From positions 1-11,415 of the forward strand of contig JAFAYN010000574.1 of assembly GCA_019240375.1 (NCBI GenBank): a DNA stretch of 11,415 nt. Direction: 5' to 3'. Origin of the DNA: Gemmatimonadota bacterium. GTDB lineage: Bacteria > Gemmatimonadota > Gemmatimonadetes > Longimicrobiales > Longimicrobiaceae. Position numbers and translations under genes: made by a program. Positions 1 to 7,115 of the stretch are shown here, in pieces (within the stretch, counting starts at the first letter, position 1; each line of letters begins with the position of its first letter). The notes below the pieces were generated by a model. It had not been told where the DNA came from. It ran no database searches and was given only the letters and a program-made list of their open reading frames with translations.

Positions 1-320
1 TCGTCCCACACCAGCCCACACTTGGTGAACACGTACGGCCGGTCGGCGGCGGGGAGGTCCTCCAGCGCCCGGGCGACCACCTCTTCCGAGTGGCCCAGCC
101 CGTACACGGCGGCGGTGTCGATCCAGTTGATCCCGCGCTCCACGGCGTGGCGGATCGCGGTGACGGAATCCTGGTCGTCCTGGCTCCCCCAGCCGAAGCT
201 CCAGCCGGCGCCGCCGATGGCCCACGCGCCGAAGCCGACGCGGGTGATCCGCATGTCGGTGGAGCCCAGCCGGCGGGTGGACAGGGAACTGTTCGACGAG
301 GACGAAGATTCTGCGGACAT
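1..320 (-). CDS. Aldo/keto reductase, N-terminal part (runs off the left edge)
   Basis: This is the first 106 residues of an aldo/keto reductase, a cytosolic NAD(P)H-dependent oxidoreductase with a TIM-barrel fold that reduces aldehydes and ketones; the substrate cannot be told. After a serine-rich N-terminus (residues 5-14) comes the family opening RRLGSTDMRITRVGFGAWAI. The diagnostic block IDTAAVYGLGHSEEVVARAL follows at 67-86, and TKCGLVWD at 99-106. Asp68, Tyr73 and Lys100 match three members of the catalytic Asp-Tyr-Lys-His tetrad; the His and the C-terminal two thirds lie outside the window. The ATG at 320 has an AGGAG ribosome site (331-335) ten bases upstream. The gene is divergent from the exported propeller gene that starts at 492. 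The form resembles bacterial AKRs often annotated as general-stress-type reductases, but the subfamily is inferred. Confidence 0.93.
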   Translation of the reverse strand, partial: MSAESSSSSNSSLSTRRLGSTDMRITRVGFGAWAIGGAGWSFGWGSQDDQDSVTAIRHAVERGINWIDTAAVYGLGHSEEVVARALEDLPAADRPYVFTKCGLVWD

Positions 321-373
321 CGGGTCTCTGCTCCTGGGTACGGTGAACACGGAGCGGCGACCCTGCCGCACGA

Positions 374-398
374 CCGGTGCCGCGGCGCGCGGCGCCGG
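374..398. repeat. Imperfect GC-rich inverted repeat in a divergent spacer
   Basis: Arms CCGGTGCCGCG (374-384) and CGCGGCGCCGG (388-398) are complementary except for one G-T wobble, and are separated by three bases. The element sits between the aldo/keto reductase and the propeller gene, directly upstream of the putative -35 of the latter. It could be an operator or only a by-product of GC-rich sequence. No specific regulator is recognised. Confidence 0.4.
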
Positions 399-401
399 GT
401 G

Positions 402-430
402 TTTCCGTCCGCCCTCCCACGCCGTATTAT
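402..430 (+). promoter_or_regulatory. Putative sigma70-type promoter of the first propeller gene
   Basis: The hexamer TATTAT (425-430) is close to a -10 consensus and stands out in this GC-rich DNA. A weak -35-like TTTCCG (402-407) lies 17 bases upstream. Transcription would begin near 437 and give a leader of about 55 nt before the ATG at 492. The same AT-rich patch reads GATAAT on the minus strand, so it could also serve the reductase, but no -35 is seen there. Confidence 0.45.
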
Positions 431-491
431 CGAATCACGGCACCCGCCGTCGCAGTTCCGATCCGTTTCCAATCCAGCGCCGGAGTGACTG

Positions 492-3400
492 ATGAAGGCA
501 TTGCTCCGCAGTCTGGGCGTCGTCGCGCTGCTCGCCGCGACCGCCGCCCGAGCCCAGGCCCCCGCAGACACGGACGCCGACTCCGTGCGGGACCTCCGCT
601 TCCGTACCATCGGCCCCACCGTCGCCGGGGGGCGCGTCGCCGCCGTGGCGGGGATCCCGGGCGACCCGAACACCTACTGGGTGGGCTCCGCCTCCGGGGG
701 CGTCTTCAAGACCACCAACGGGGGGAACACGTGGGAGGAGGTGTTCGCGAAGCAGCCGACCGCCTCCATCGGCGCGGTGGCGCTCGCTCCCTCCAACCCC
801 AACGTGGTGTGGGTGGGGACCGGCGAGGGGAACCCGCGCAACGACATCACCAACGGGCACGGCGTCTACTACTCCCCCGACGCGGGGCGCACCTGGCGCT
901 TCGCCGGGCTCCCCGAGGTGGGGCAGATCCCCCGCATCGCCGTGGACCCGCAGGACCCCGAGCACGCCCTGGTGGCGGCGCTGGGGAAGGTGTGGGTCCC
1001 CAACGCTGAGCGCGGTGTCTTCAGCACCCGCGACGGTGGGCGCACCTGGCGGAAGGTGCTCTTCGTCAACGACACCACCGGCGCGGTGGACCTGACCTTC
1101 CAGCCCGGGAACCCCCGGGTGGTGTTCGCCGCCACCTGGCAGATGCGCCGCTTCCCCTGGGAGCTGGTGGACGGCGGCCCGGGGAGCGGGATCTGGCGCT
1201 CTACCGACGGCGGCGACACCTGGACGCGGCTGCGCGGCGGGCTCCCGGAGGGGATCGTCGGTCGCATCGCCATCGGGATCGCCCCCAGCAACCCCAGCCA
1301 CCTGTACGCGGTGGTGGAGTCGCGCGCCGGGACGCTGTACGAGTCCACCGATGCGGGCGACCACTGGCGGCTGGTCAGCTCCAGCCGCGGCTACAGCGTG
1401 CGCCCCTGGTACTTCTCGCAGGTCAACGTCTCGCCCGAGAACGAGAACCACGTCTACTTCGCCTCGTTCAACCTGATGGAGTCCACCGACGGTGGGCGCA
1501 CCATCCGCGCGGTCGATTCGGACATCCACCCCGACCACCACGCGCTCTGGATCGACCCGACCGACCCGCGGCGGCTGATCCAGGGGAACGACGGGGGCGT
1601 CTTCGTCAGCGCCGACCAGGGGCGGAGCTGGCGCTTCCTGAACAACCTCCCCATCGAGCAGTTCTACAGCGTCGCGCTCGACCGGAGCATGCCGTACACG
1701 CTCTGCGGCGGGCTGCAGGACAACAGCGGGTGGTGCGGCCCCTCGGCGTCGCTGAGCGGGCAGGGGGTGTCGCAGGCGCGCTGGCTCGCCGTCACCGGCG
1801 GCGACGGGCAGTACGTGGTCCCCGCGCCCAGCGATTCGACGATCATCTACATGGACTCGCAGAACGGGTTCATCCAGCGGCTCGATCTCAAGACCGGCGT
1901 CACCCGCTCGGTCCGCCCGTACCTCCAGGGCGCCAGCGACACCCCGCCGGCCGAGCTGCGCTACCGCTTCAACTGGACCTCGCCGATCGCGGTCTCCGCC
2001 ACCAGTCCCGACGAGGTGTACATCGGCGCGAACGTGCTCTTCCGGTCGACGGACGGCGGGCGGAACTGGACGCCGATCTCCCCCGACCTGACCAACAACG
2101 ACAAGAGCAAGCAGCGGATCAGCGGCGGGCCGATCAACCACGACATCAGCGGCGCCGAGACGTACAACACCATCCTGTCGATCACGCTGGCTCCCTCCGA
2201 CGCCAACGTGATCTGGGTGGGGACGGACGACGGCAACGTGCAGGTGACGCGCGACGGCGGGCGCACCTGGGCCAACGTGCGCCCGCGCGGGCTGCCGGAG
2301 GAGGGGCGCGTGTACCAGGTGGGGGTGTCCCCGTTCGACCCGGGGGCGGCGTGGATCGCGCTCGACCGGCACATGTTCGCGGACAATCACCCGTACGTGC
2401 TGCGCACCACCGACTACGGGCGGAGCTGGACCCGGATCGACGCCGGGCTCCCCGCCGACCAGCCGGCGCGCGTGGTGCGGGAAAGCCCCAACCAGCGTGG
2501 CTTCGTGGTGCTGGGGACCGACAACGCGCTGTACTGGTCGCGCGACGCGGGGACGCACTGGACCCGCTTCGACAACTTCCCCACGGCGCCGGTGTGGGAC
2601 CTCAAGTTCGCGCCGCGGCAGCACGACCTGGTGGTGGCGACGCACGGGCGGGGGATCCTGATCCTCGACGACGTCTCGCCCTACGAGCAGATGGCGCCGG
2701 AGGGGCAGCGCGCCGCCTTCGAGGTGTTCCGCCCGGCCCCGGCGTACAGCTTCTACGGCCGCGCTCCCAACCCGGTGGAGCCGTCCGCCTTCCGGGCCCC
2801 CAACCCGCCGCGCGGCGCGGTGGTCAGCTACTGGCTGGCGCAGCGGGTCGAGTCCGGGGCCGGACGGCGCGGCCCGGGCGCGCCCGGGGGTGCCGGCGCG
2901 GGTGCGGGAGCCGGAGCCGGTGTAGCCGCGGGTGGCGCGGCCCCGGGTGGTGAAGGTCGTCCCGGCGGTGGCGCGGGGCGCGGGCCGGTGCGGATCGTGG
3001 TCACCGACGCGCAGGGCGACACGGTGACCACCGCCAACGCCCCCGGCGAGCGCGGGCTGAACCGCTGGGTGTGGAACCTCCGCTACTCCGGCCCGACGCA
3101 GGTCGACTTCGCGCAGGAGGCGGCGGGCGAGGAGGAGGGCGGGGGAGGCCGGCGCGGCGGCGGGATGGCCGCGCTCCCGGGGACCTATACGGTGGCGGTC
3201 ACCGCCAACGGGGTGACGCGGACGCAGCAGGTGCAGGTGCTCCCGGATCCGCGGCTCCCGTGGGATGCGGCGGCGGGGCAGGCGCAGTTCGCGCTGGCGC
3301 GGCGGATGACGCACGAGGTCACCGCCCTGAACACTATGCTCAACCGCGTCCACTCGCTGCGGAACCAGCTCCAGAGCGCCCGCCGCGTCATGGCCGAGAC

Positions 3401-3755
3401 GGGCGGGGACACCACCTGGCTGGCCCGCGGCCGCTCGCTCGACCAGCAGCTCCGCGCGCTCTCGGACTCCATCTACAACCCCGAGGTGCAGCGAGGCGTG
3501 GTGCAGGACGACGTCCACTACCTGACCGACTTCCAGGGAACGCTGCAGGGGCTGGGCTTCGCGGGCGGCGGGTACAACGACCCTCCGTCGCCGCTGGTGA
3601 TGGAGAACGTGGAGCGGGTGAGCGCGAAGCTGAACGAGTACCTGGCGCGCTACAACCGCCTGGTGCAGACCGACGTCGCGGCGTACAACCAGGCCGCCGC
3701 CTCGCACGGGGCGCCCACACTGGTGGCCGGCCCGCCGATCACGGTGAAGCCGTAG
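492..3755 (+). CDS. Exported Asp-box (BNR/Vps10-like) beta-propeller protein, paralogue 1
   Basis: A 1087-residue secreted protein of the WD40/YVTN/BNR-like, sortilin-N-like type. Databases often call such proteins glycosyl hydrolase, but enzymatic activity is unproven. Residues 1-22 form a signal peptide (MKALLRS, hydrophobic core, ARAQA). Eleven Asp-boxes of the form S/T-x-D-x-G-x-T/S-W start at 74, 128, 179, 237, 285, 331, 373, 519, 586, 639 and 683, which suggests two tandem propellers (about 40-380 and 380-725). The family segments GGLQDNSGWCGP (406-417) and LKFAPRQHDLVVATHGRGIL (704-723) are clear. A beta-sandwich-like region (about 745-918) and a helical tail (930-1087) follow. A Gly/Ala-rich insert fills 789-830. 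The only cysteines are Cys405 and Cys415. The start is firm: an in-frame TGA lies at 486-488 and GGAG at 482-485. Its tail-to-tail neighbour is a paralogue. The role (ligand or protein binding, or glycan action) is unknown. Confidence 0.93.
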   Translation: MKALLRSLGVVALLAATAARAQAPADTDADSVRDLRFRTIGPTVAGGRVAAVAGIPGDPNTYWVGSASGGVFKTTNGGNTWEEVFAKQPTASIGAVALAPSNPNVVWVGTGEGNPRNDITNGHGVYYSPDAGRTWRFAGLPEVGQIPRIAVDPQDPEHALVAALGKVWVPNAERGVFSTRDGGRTWRKVLFVNDTTGAVDLTFQPGNPRVVFAATWQMRRFPWELVDGGPGSGIWRSTDGGDTWTRLRGGLPEGIVGRIAIGIAPSNPSHLYAVVESRAGTLYESTDAGDHWRLVSSSRGYSVRPWYFSQVNVSPENENHVYFASFNLMESTDGGRTIRAVDSDIHPDHHALWIDPTDPRRLIQGNDGGVFVSADQGRSWRFLNNLPIEQFYSVALDRSMPYTLCGGLQDNSGWCGPSASLSGQGVSQARWLAVTGGDGQYVVPAPSDSTIIYMDSQNGFIQRLDLKTGVTRSVRPYLQGASDTPPAELRYRFNWTSPIAVSATSPDEVYIGANVLFRSTDGGRNWTPISPDLTNNDKSKQRISGGPINHDISGAETYNTILSITLAPSDANVIWVGTDDGNVQVTRDGGRTWANVRPRGLPEEGRVYQVGVSPFDPGAAWIALDRHMFADNHPYVLRTTDYGRSWTRIDAGLPADQPARVVRESPNQRGFVVLGTDNALYWSRDAGTHWTRFDNFPTAPVWDLKFAPRQHDLVVATHGRGILILDDVSPYEQMAPEGQRAAFEVFRPAPAYSFYGRAPNPVEPSAFRAPNPPRGAVVSYWLAQRVESGAGRRGPGAPGGAGAGAGAGAGVAAGGAAPGGEGRPGGGAGRGPVRIVVTDAQGDTVTTANAPGERGLNRWVWNLRYSGPTQVDFAQEAAGEEEGGGGRRGGGMAALPGTYTVAVTANGVTRTQQVQVLPDPRLPWDAAAGQAQFALARRMTHEVTALNTMLNRVHSLRNQLQSARRVMAETGGDTTWLARGRSLDQQLRALSDSIYNPEVQRGVVQDDVHYLTDFQGTLQGLGFAGGGYNDPPSPLVMENVERVSAKLNEYLARYNRLVQTDVAAYNQAAASHGAPTLVAGPPITVKP
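2856..2981 (+). repeat. Gly/Ala/Arg-rich low-complexity insert inside paralogue 1
   Basis: Codons 789-830 encode a run dominated by Gly, Ala, Pro and Arg, with an alternating Ala-Gly stretch at about 801-810. In the paralogue the flanking strands are almost adjacent: YWLAR-PAA-GPVTLEV, against YWLAQ, then this insert, then GPVRIVV. The segment is therefore an insertion in a loop of the C-terminal beta-sandwich, probably a flexible linker grown by slippage in GC-rich repeats such as gccgga and gcgggt. Confidence 0.8.
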
Positions 3756-3789
3756 CCACGATCAACGCGTCGGACAGGTACGAAACGAA

Positions 3790-3819
3790 GCGGGCGCCGG
3801 AGAGATCTCCGGCGCCCGC
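3790..3819. terminator. Strong hairpin between convergent genes, likely bidirectional terminator
   Basis: Perfect arms GCGGGCGCCGGAGA and TCTCCGGCGCCCGC are separated by two bases; they fold as a 13-bp stem with a four-base loop. The hairpin lies 34 bases after the plus-strand stop and 23 bases after the minus-strand stop. Read on the minus strand it is followed by the T-rich TTCGTTTCGT, so termination of the minus gene looks plausible. On the plus side no T tract follows. Confidence 0.65.
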
Positions 3820-3842
3820 CGCCGTTCGGGGAAGTGCCCGGG

Positions 3843-6800
3843 CTATGGCTGTACCGCCAGCGGCGCGAGCCCGGCCTGCCGCAGCCGCACGTTCAGCGCG
3901 GCGACCTCCCCCGTCTGGAGGGTGCGCCAGCGGGCAAGCGCCTCGTCCAGCATGCGCAGCCGCGACTCCACCGCGACCAGTGCCTGGGAGGTCGGCGCCA
4001 GGTCGGCGCCCTCCACCACGCCGTAGAGCGAGGCCAGGTCGCCGTTGAGCTGCACCAGGTTCGCGGCCGGGCCGCCGGCTCCGCCCTCCTCGTCCTCCTC
4101 TTCCGTCGGCGCCTCCGGCCCCGCGGGCGCCGATCCGTCCTCCAGCAGCGCGGCCCGGCGGTCCAGCGCGGCCAGCTCCGTCACCAGTCCGCCGGCCGCG
4201 CCGTTCCGCAGCGCCGCGACCTGCCGGCGCAGCTCGCGCACCTGCCGCAGCGCCGCGGAGTCGCGCTCCAGTGCGTCGGCGAGCCGCGTCGCGGTCTCGA
4301 ACTGCTGCGCCAGCCCCGCCGCGGGGGTGTGCACCCGCGGGTCCATCCGCACGACCAGCGGCTGCGTGTAGGCGCGGCCGTCCACCGTCAGCCGGACGGT
4401 GTAGCTCCCGGGGAGGACCCAGGGCCCGCGCGGCTCCCGCGGGGTGTTGCCGGGGACGGCGGAGATGGGGAACCCGCGCTCCAGCACCGCCGGGTCGGGG
4501 CCGTGCAGGTCCCACACGAAGCGGTGCATCCCCGTGCCGGTCACCACCCGCTGCGCCGGCCGCACCCAGTAGCCGGGGACGTTCCCCTCCGTCGCCACCG
4601 GCGGGAGCGAGTCGGTGCTGGCGAAGCGGCGCACCACCCGCCCGGCCGCGTCCAGCACCTCCAGCGTCACCGGCCCGGCGGCGGGCCTCGCCAGCCAGTA
4701 GTCGATCACCGCCCCGTCCGGCGGGTTCTCCCCCATCGGCTCGTCGGGCGGGAGGGGAGTGTCGGTGTAGGTGTTCCAGCGGGCGCGGACGGCCTCGTGC
4801 GGGCGGACCAGGAGCGCCGGGGCCGCCGCGGCGTGGGCGTCCACCTGACGGAGCGGGGTCACGTCGTCCAGGATCCAGAAGGAGCGGCCGTGCGTCCCCA
4901 CCACCAGGTCCGCGTCGTGGACCACCAGGTCGCGGACGGAGGTGGCGGGCATGTTGAGCCGGAGCGACTGCCAGTGCTCACCGTCGTCCGACGAGAAGTA
5001 CACGGCGCGCTCGGTCCCGGCGTACAGGAGCCCGCGTCGCACCGGGTCCTCGCGCACCACGTTGACGATCCCCTCCGCGGGGATCCCGTTCACCACCTCC
5101 CGCCAGGTGCGCCCGCCGTCGTGCGTGCGCAGGACGTGGGGGCGCAGGTCGTCCAGGCGGAAGGTGTTGACCGCCGCGTACGCCGTCGCCGTGTCGAAGC
5201 GGGAGGCCTCCAGGACCGAGACCTTTGCCCACGGCCCCAGCTGCGGCGGGGTGACGTTGCGCCAGTGCGCCCCGCCGTCGGTGGTCACCTGGATCTGCCC
5301 GTCGTCGGTCCCCGCCCAGATGCGCCCGCCGTCCAGCGGCGAGGGCGCCAGCGCGTACACCACGCCGCGGTGCCGCCCCTTTTCGGGATCGAGGGGGGCG
5401 AAGACGCCCAGGTTCGCGGGCACGGGGGTGCCCGCCTCGCGCGTCAGGTCGGGGCTGATCCGCTCCCAGTGCTCCCCGCCGTCGCGCGTCTTCCAGACGG
5501 TGTTGGAGGCGAAGTACAGGACGTGCGGGTCCACGGGAGAGAAGACCACCGGCTGGGTGCGGACCACGCGGTACCCACCCTCGCGCAGCGCCTGCGGAGT
5601 GACGTCCTGCACCTGGCCGGTGCGGCGGTCCCAGCGGCTCACCTTCCCGCCGTAGACCAGGTCCGGGTTCAGCGGGTCGGGAGCGACGTAGCCGTACTCC
5701 TCCACCCCCACCGGGCGCCACTCGCGGAAGGTGATCGCCCCGTCGCCGCCGCGGGAGGAGATCCCCACGGATCCGCTCTCCTGCTGCGAGCCGTACACGT
5801 TGTACGGGAACTGGTTGTCCGTGGCGACGTGGAAGACCTGCGCCGTCGGCTGGTTGTACCACGAGCTCCACGTCTTTCCGCCGTTGGTGGTGACCACCGC
5901 GCCCTGGTCGCTGGCCAGGAGGATCACGTCACCGTTGGTGGGGTCGATCCAGAGTCGGTGGTAGTCGTCGCCGCCGGGCGCGCCGCGGAACGCCGCGAAG
6001 GTCTTCCCCCCGTCCGTGGACTTCCAGGTGACCACGTTGGCGACGTACACCACGTCCGGGTTCCGCGGGTCGGAGCGCACCTCGTTGAAGTCGCCGTCGC
6101 GCCCCCAGAGCCGCGGGTCGGCGTTGACGCGCGCCCAGTGCTCGCCCGCGTCGTCCGAGCGGTACAGCCCGCCCCCCTTCCTCGCCCCCAGGATGGCGTA
6201 GAGCCGCCGCGGGTCGCTCCGCGACACCTCGATCCCGATCCGCCCCAGCCCGTCCTCCGCGCCGGGGAGCCCGCCCGAGAGCTGCCGCCAGGTGGTCCCG
6301 CCGTCGGTGGACTTGAACAGCCCGTTGCTCGCAGACAGCGTCCACGAGCTGCCGATCTCCCACGGCGCCTGGCGCGCCGCCCAGAGCACGGCGTACACCG
6401 TCCGCGGGTCGGACGGGTCGATGGCGACGTCCATCCCGCCGGCGTCGGGACCCCGGTACAGCACCTTCTCCCAGCTGCGCCCGCCGTCGGTGGAGCGGAA
6501 GATCCCCCGCTCCGGGTTGGGGCCGTACGGGTGCCCCAGCACCGCGGCGAACACCCGGTTCGGATCGCGCGGGTCCACGGCCAGCATGGGGATCTGCTGT
6601 CCGTCGCGGAGCCCCAGGTGCGTCCAGCTCTTCCCGCCGTCGGCCGAGCGGTAGATCCCGTCGCCGGTGGACAGGTCGGGGCGCAGCAGCCCCTCGCCGC
6701 TCCCCACGTAGATCACGCCCGGGTCGGAGGGGGCGACGGCGATGGCGCCAATCGAGCCTGTGGGCTGGTCGTCGAAGATCGGCGTCCACACCCGGCCGTA

Positions 6801-7028
6801 GTCGTCGCTCCGCCAGACGCCGCCGTTGTTGACGCCGATGTAGAACACGTCGGTACGGCCGGGGACGCCCACCGCGGCGACGGTGCGCCCGCCACGGTGC
6901 GGGCCGATCATCCGCCAGCGGAGCGACCCGAACGTCCCCGGGTCGAGCTGCGCGGCGGCGGCGGAGGGGAGCAGGGCGAGGGCGAGCAGGGCCGCGGCGG
7001 CCCACGGGCGGAGGCGCGCTGGTCTCAT
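3843..7028 (-). CDS. Exported Asp-box (BNR/Vps10-like) beta-propeller protein, paralogue 2
   Basis: A 1061-residue secreted paralogue of the 492-3755 product. Residues 1-26 are a signal peptide (MRPARLRPW, Ala/Leu core, SAAAAQ). Eleven Asp-boxes start at 74, 128, 179, 240, 291, 337, 380, 514, 582, 635 and 679, in register with paralogue 1. The shared landmarks are GTHGRSFWILDDV (711-723), a beta-sandwich region with GAVIDYWLAR (772-781) and PGSYTVRLTVDG (873-884), and a helical C-terminus (about 903-1061). An acidic Pro/Glu-rich stretch (968-982) interrupts the C-terminal helices. It has no cysteine. Instead of GGLQDN it has YGSQQESGS (412-420), so it belongs to a different subfamily. I chose the ATG at 7028 because it gives an ideal signal peptide; no Shine-Dalgarno is visible, and the in-frame GTG at 7085 would bury the signal. 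It lies 87 bases after the PAS-GAF kinase gene and may be cotranscribed with it. Function is unknown; catalysis is doubtful. Confidence 0.92.
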   Translation of the reverse strand: MRPARLRPWAAAALLALALLPSAAAAQLDPGTFGSLRWRMIGPHRGGRTVAAVGVPGRTDVFYIGVNNGGVWRSDDYGRVWTPIFDDQPTGSIGAIAVAPSDPGVIYVGSGEGLLRPDLSTGDGIYRSADGGKSWTHLGLRDGQQIPMLAVDPRDPNRVFAAVLGHPYGPNPERGIFRSTDGGRSWEKVLYRGPDAGGMDVAIDPSDPRTVYAVLWAARQAPWEIGSSWTLSASNGLFKSTDGGTTWRQLSGGLPGAEDGLGRIGIEVSRSDPRRLYAILGARKGGGLYRSDDAGEHWARVNADPRLWGRDGDFNEVRSDPRNPDVVYVANVVTWKSTDGGKTFAAFRGAPGGDDYHRLWIDPTNGDVILLASDQGAVVTTNGGKTWSSWYNQPTAQVFHVATDNQFPYNVYGSQQESGSVGISSRGGDGAITFREWRPVGVEEYGYVAPDPLNPDLVYGGKVSRWDRRTGQVQDVTPQALREGGYRVVRTQPVVFSPVDPHVLYFASNTVWKTRDGGEHWERISPDLTREAGTPVPANLGVFAPLDPEKGRHRGVVYALAPSPLDGGRIWAGTDDGQIQVTTDGGAHWRNVTPPQLGPWAKVSVLEASRFDTATAYAAVNTFRLDDLRPHVLRTHDGGRTWREVVNGIPAEGIVNVVREDPVRRGLLYAGTERAVYFSSDDGEHWQSLRLNMPATSVRDLVVHDADLVVGTHGRSFWILDDVTPLRQVDAHAAAAPALLVRPHEAVRARWNTYTDTPLPPDEPMGENPPDGAVIDYWLARPAAGPVTLEVLDAAGRVVRRFASTDSLPPVATEGNVPGYWVRPAQRVVTGTGMHRFVWDLHGPDPAVLERGFPISAVPGNTPREPRGPWVLPGSYTVRLTVDGRAYTQPLVVRMDPRVHTPAAGLAQQFETATRLADALERDSAALRQVRELRRQVAALRNGAAGGLVTELAALDRRAALLEDGSAPAGPEAPTEEEDEEGGAGGPAANLVQLNGDLASLYGVVEGADLAPTSQALVAVESRLRMLDEALARWRTLQTGEVAALNVRLRQAGLAPLAVQP

Positions 7029-7043
7029 GGCGGTGGAGTGGGA

Positions 7044-7064
7044 GGGGCGGGTGGGTGCGGCACG
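7044..7064 (-). repeat. Leader motif copy 1, upstream of propeller paralogue 2
   Basis: On the minus strand this reads CGTGCCGC-ACCCACCC-GCCCC and ends 15 bases before the ATG at 7028. It matches the element at 9207-9226 except for one C/T change and one extra C. It occupies the place where a ribosome site would be expected, but it is pyrimidine-rich and cannot pair with the 16S tail. A role as regulatory leader or duplicated upstream sequence is speculative. Confidence 0.35.
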
Positions 7065-7115
7065 AAGCGGACAACCTGCGCCCACGACCGCGGGGCCGCA
7101 AGCCGCGGCAGCGGG

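Noticed and set aside
435..3707. A 1090-codon minus-strand frame antisense to propeller paralogue 1
   Set aside because: It mirrors a gene with signal peptide and eleven Asp-boxes, and its own translation is low-complexity with no family signature. It is a composition shadow.
7029..7085. Upstream GTG start at 7085 for propeller paralogue 2
   Set aside because: It would place 19 residues before the signal peptide and has no ribosome site. The ATG at 7028 gives a canonical export signal.
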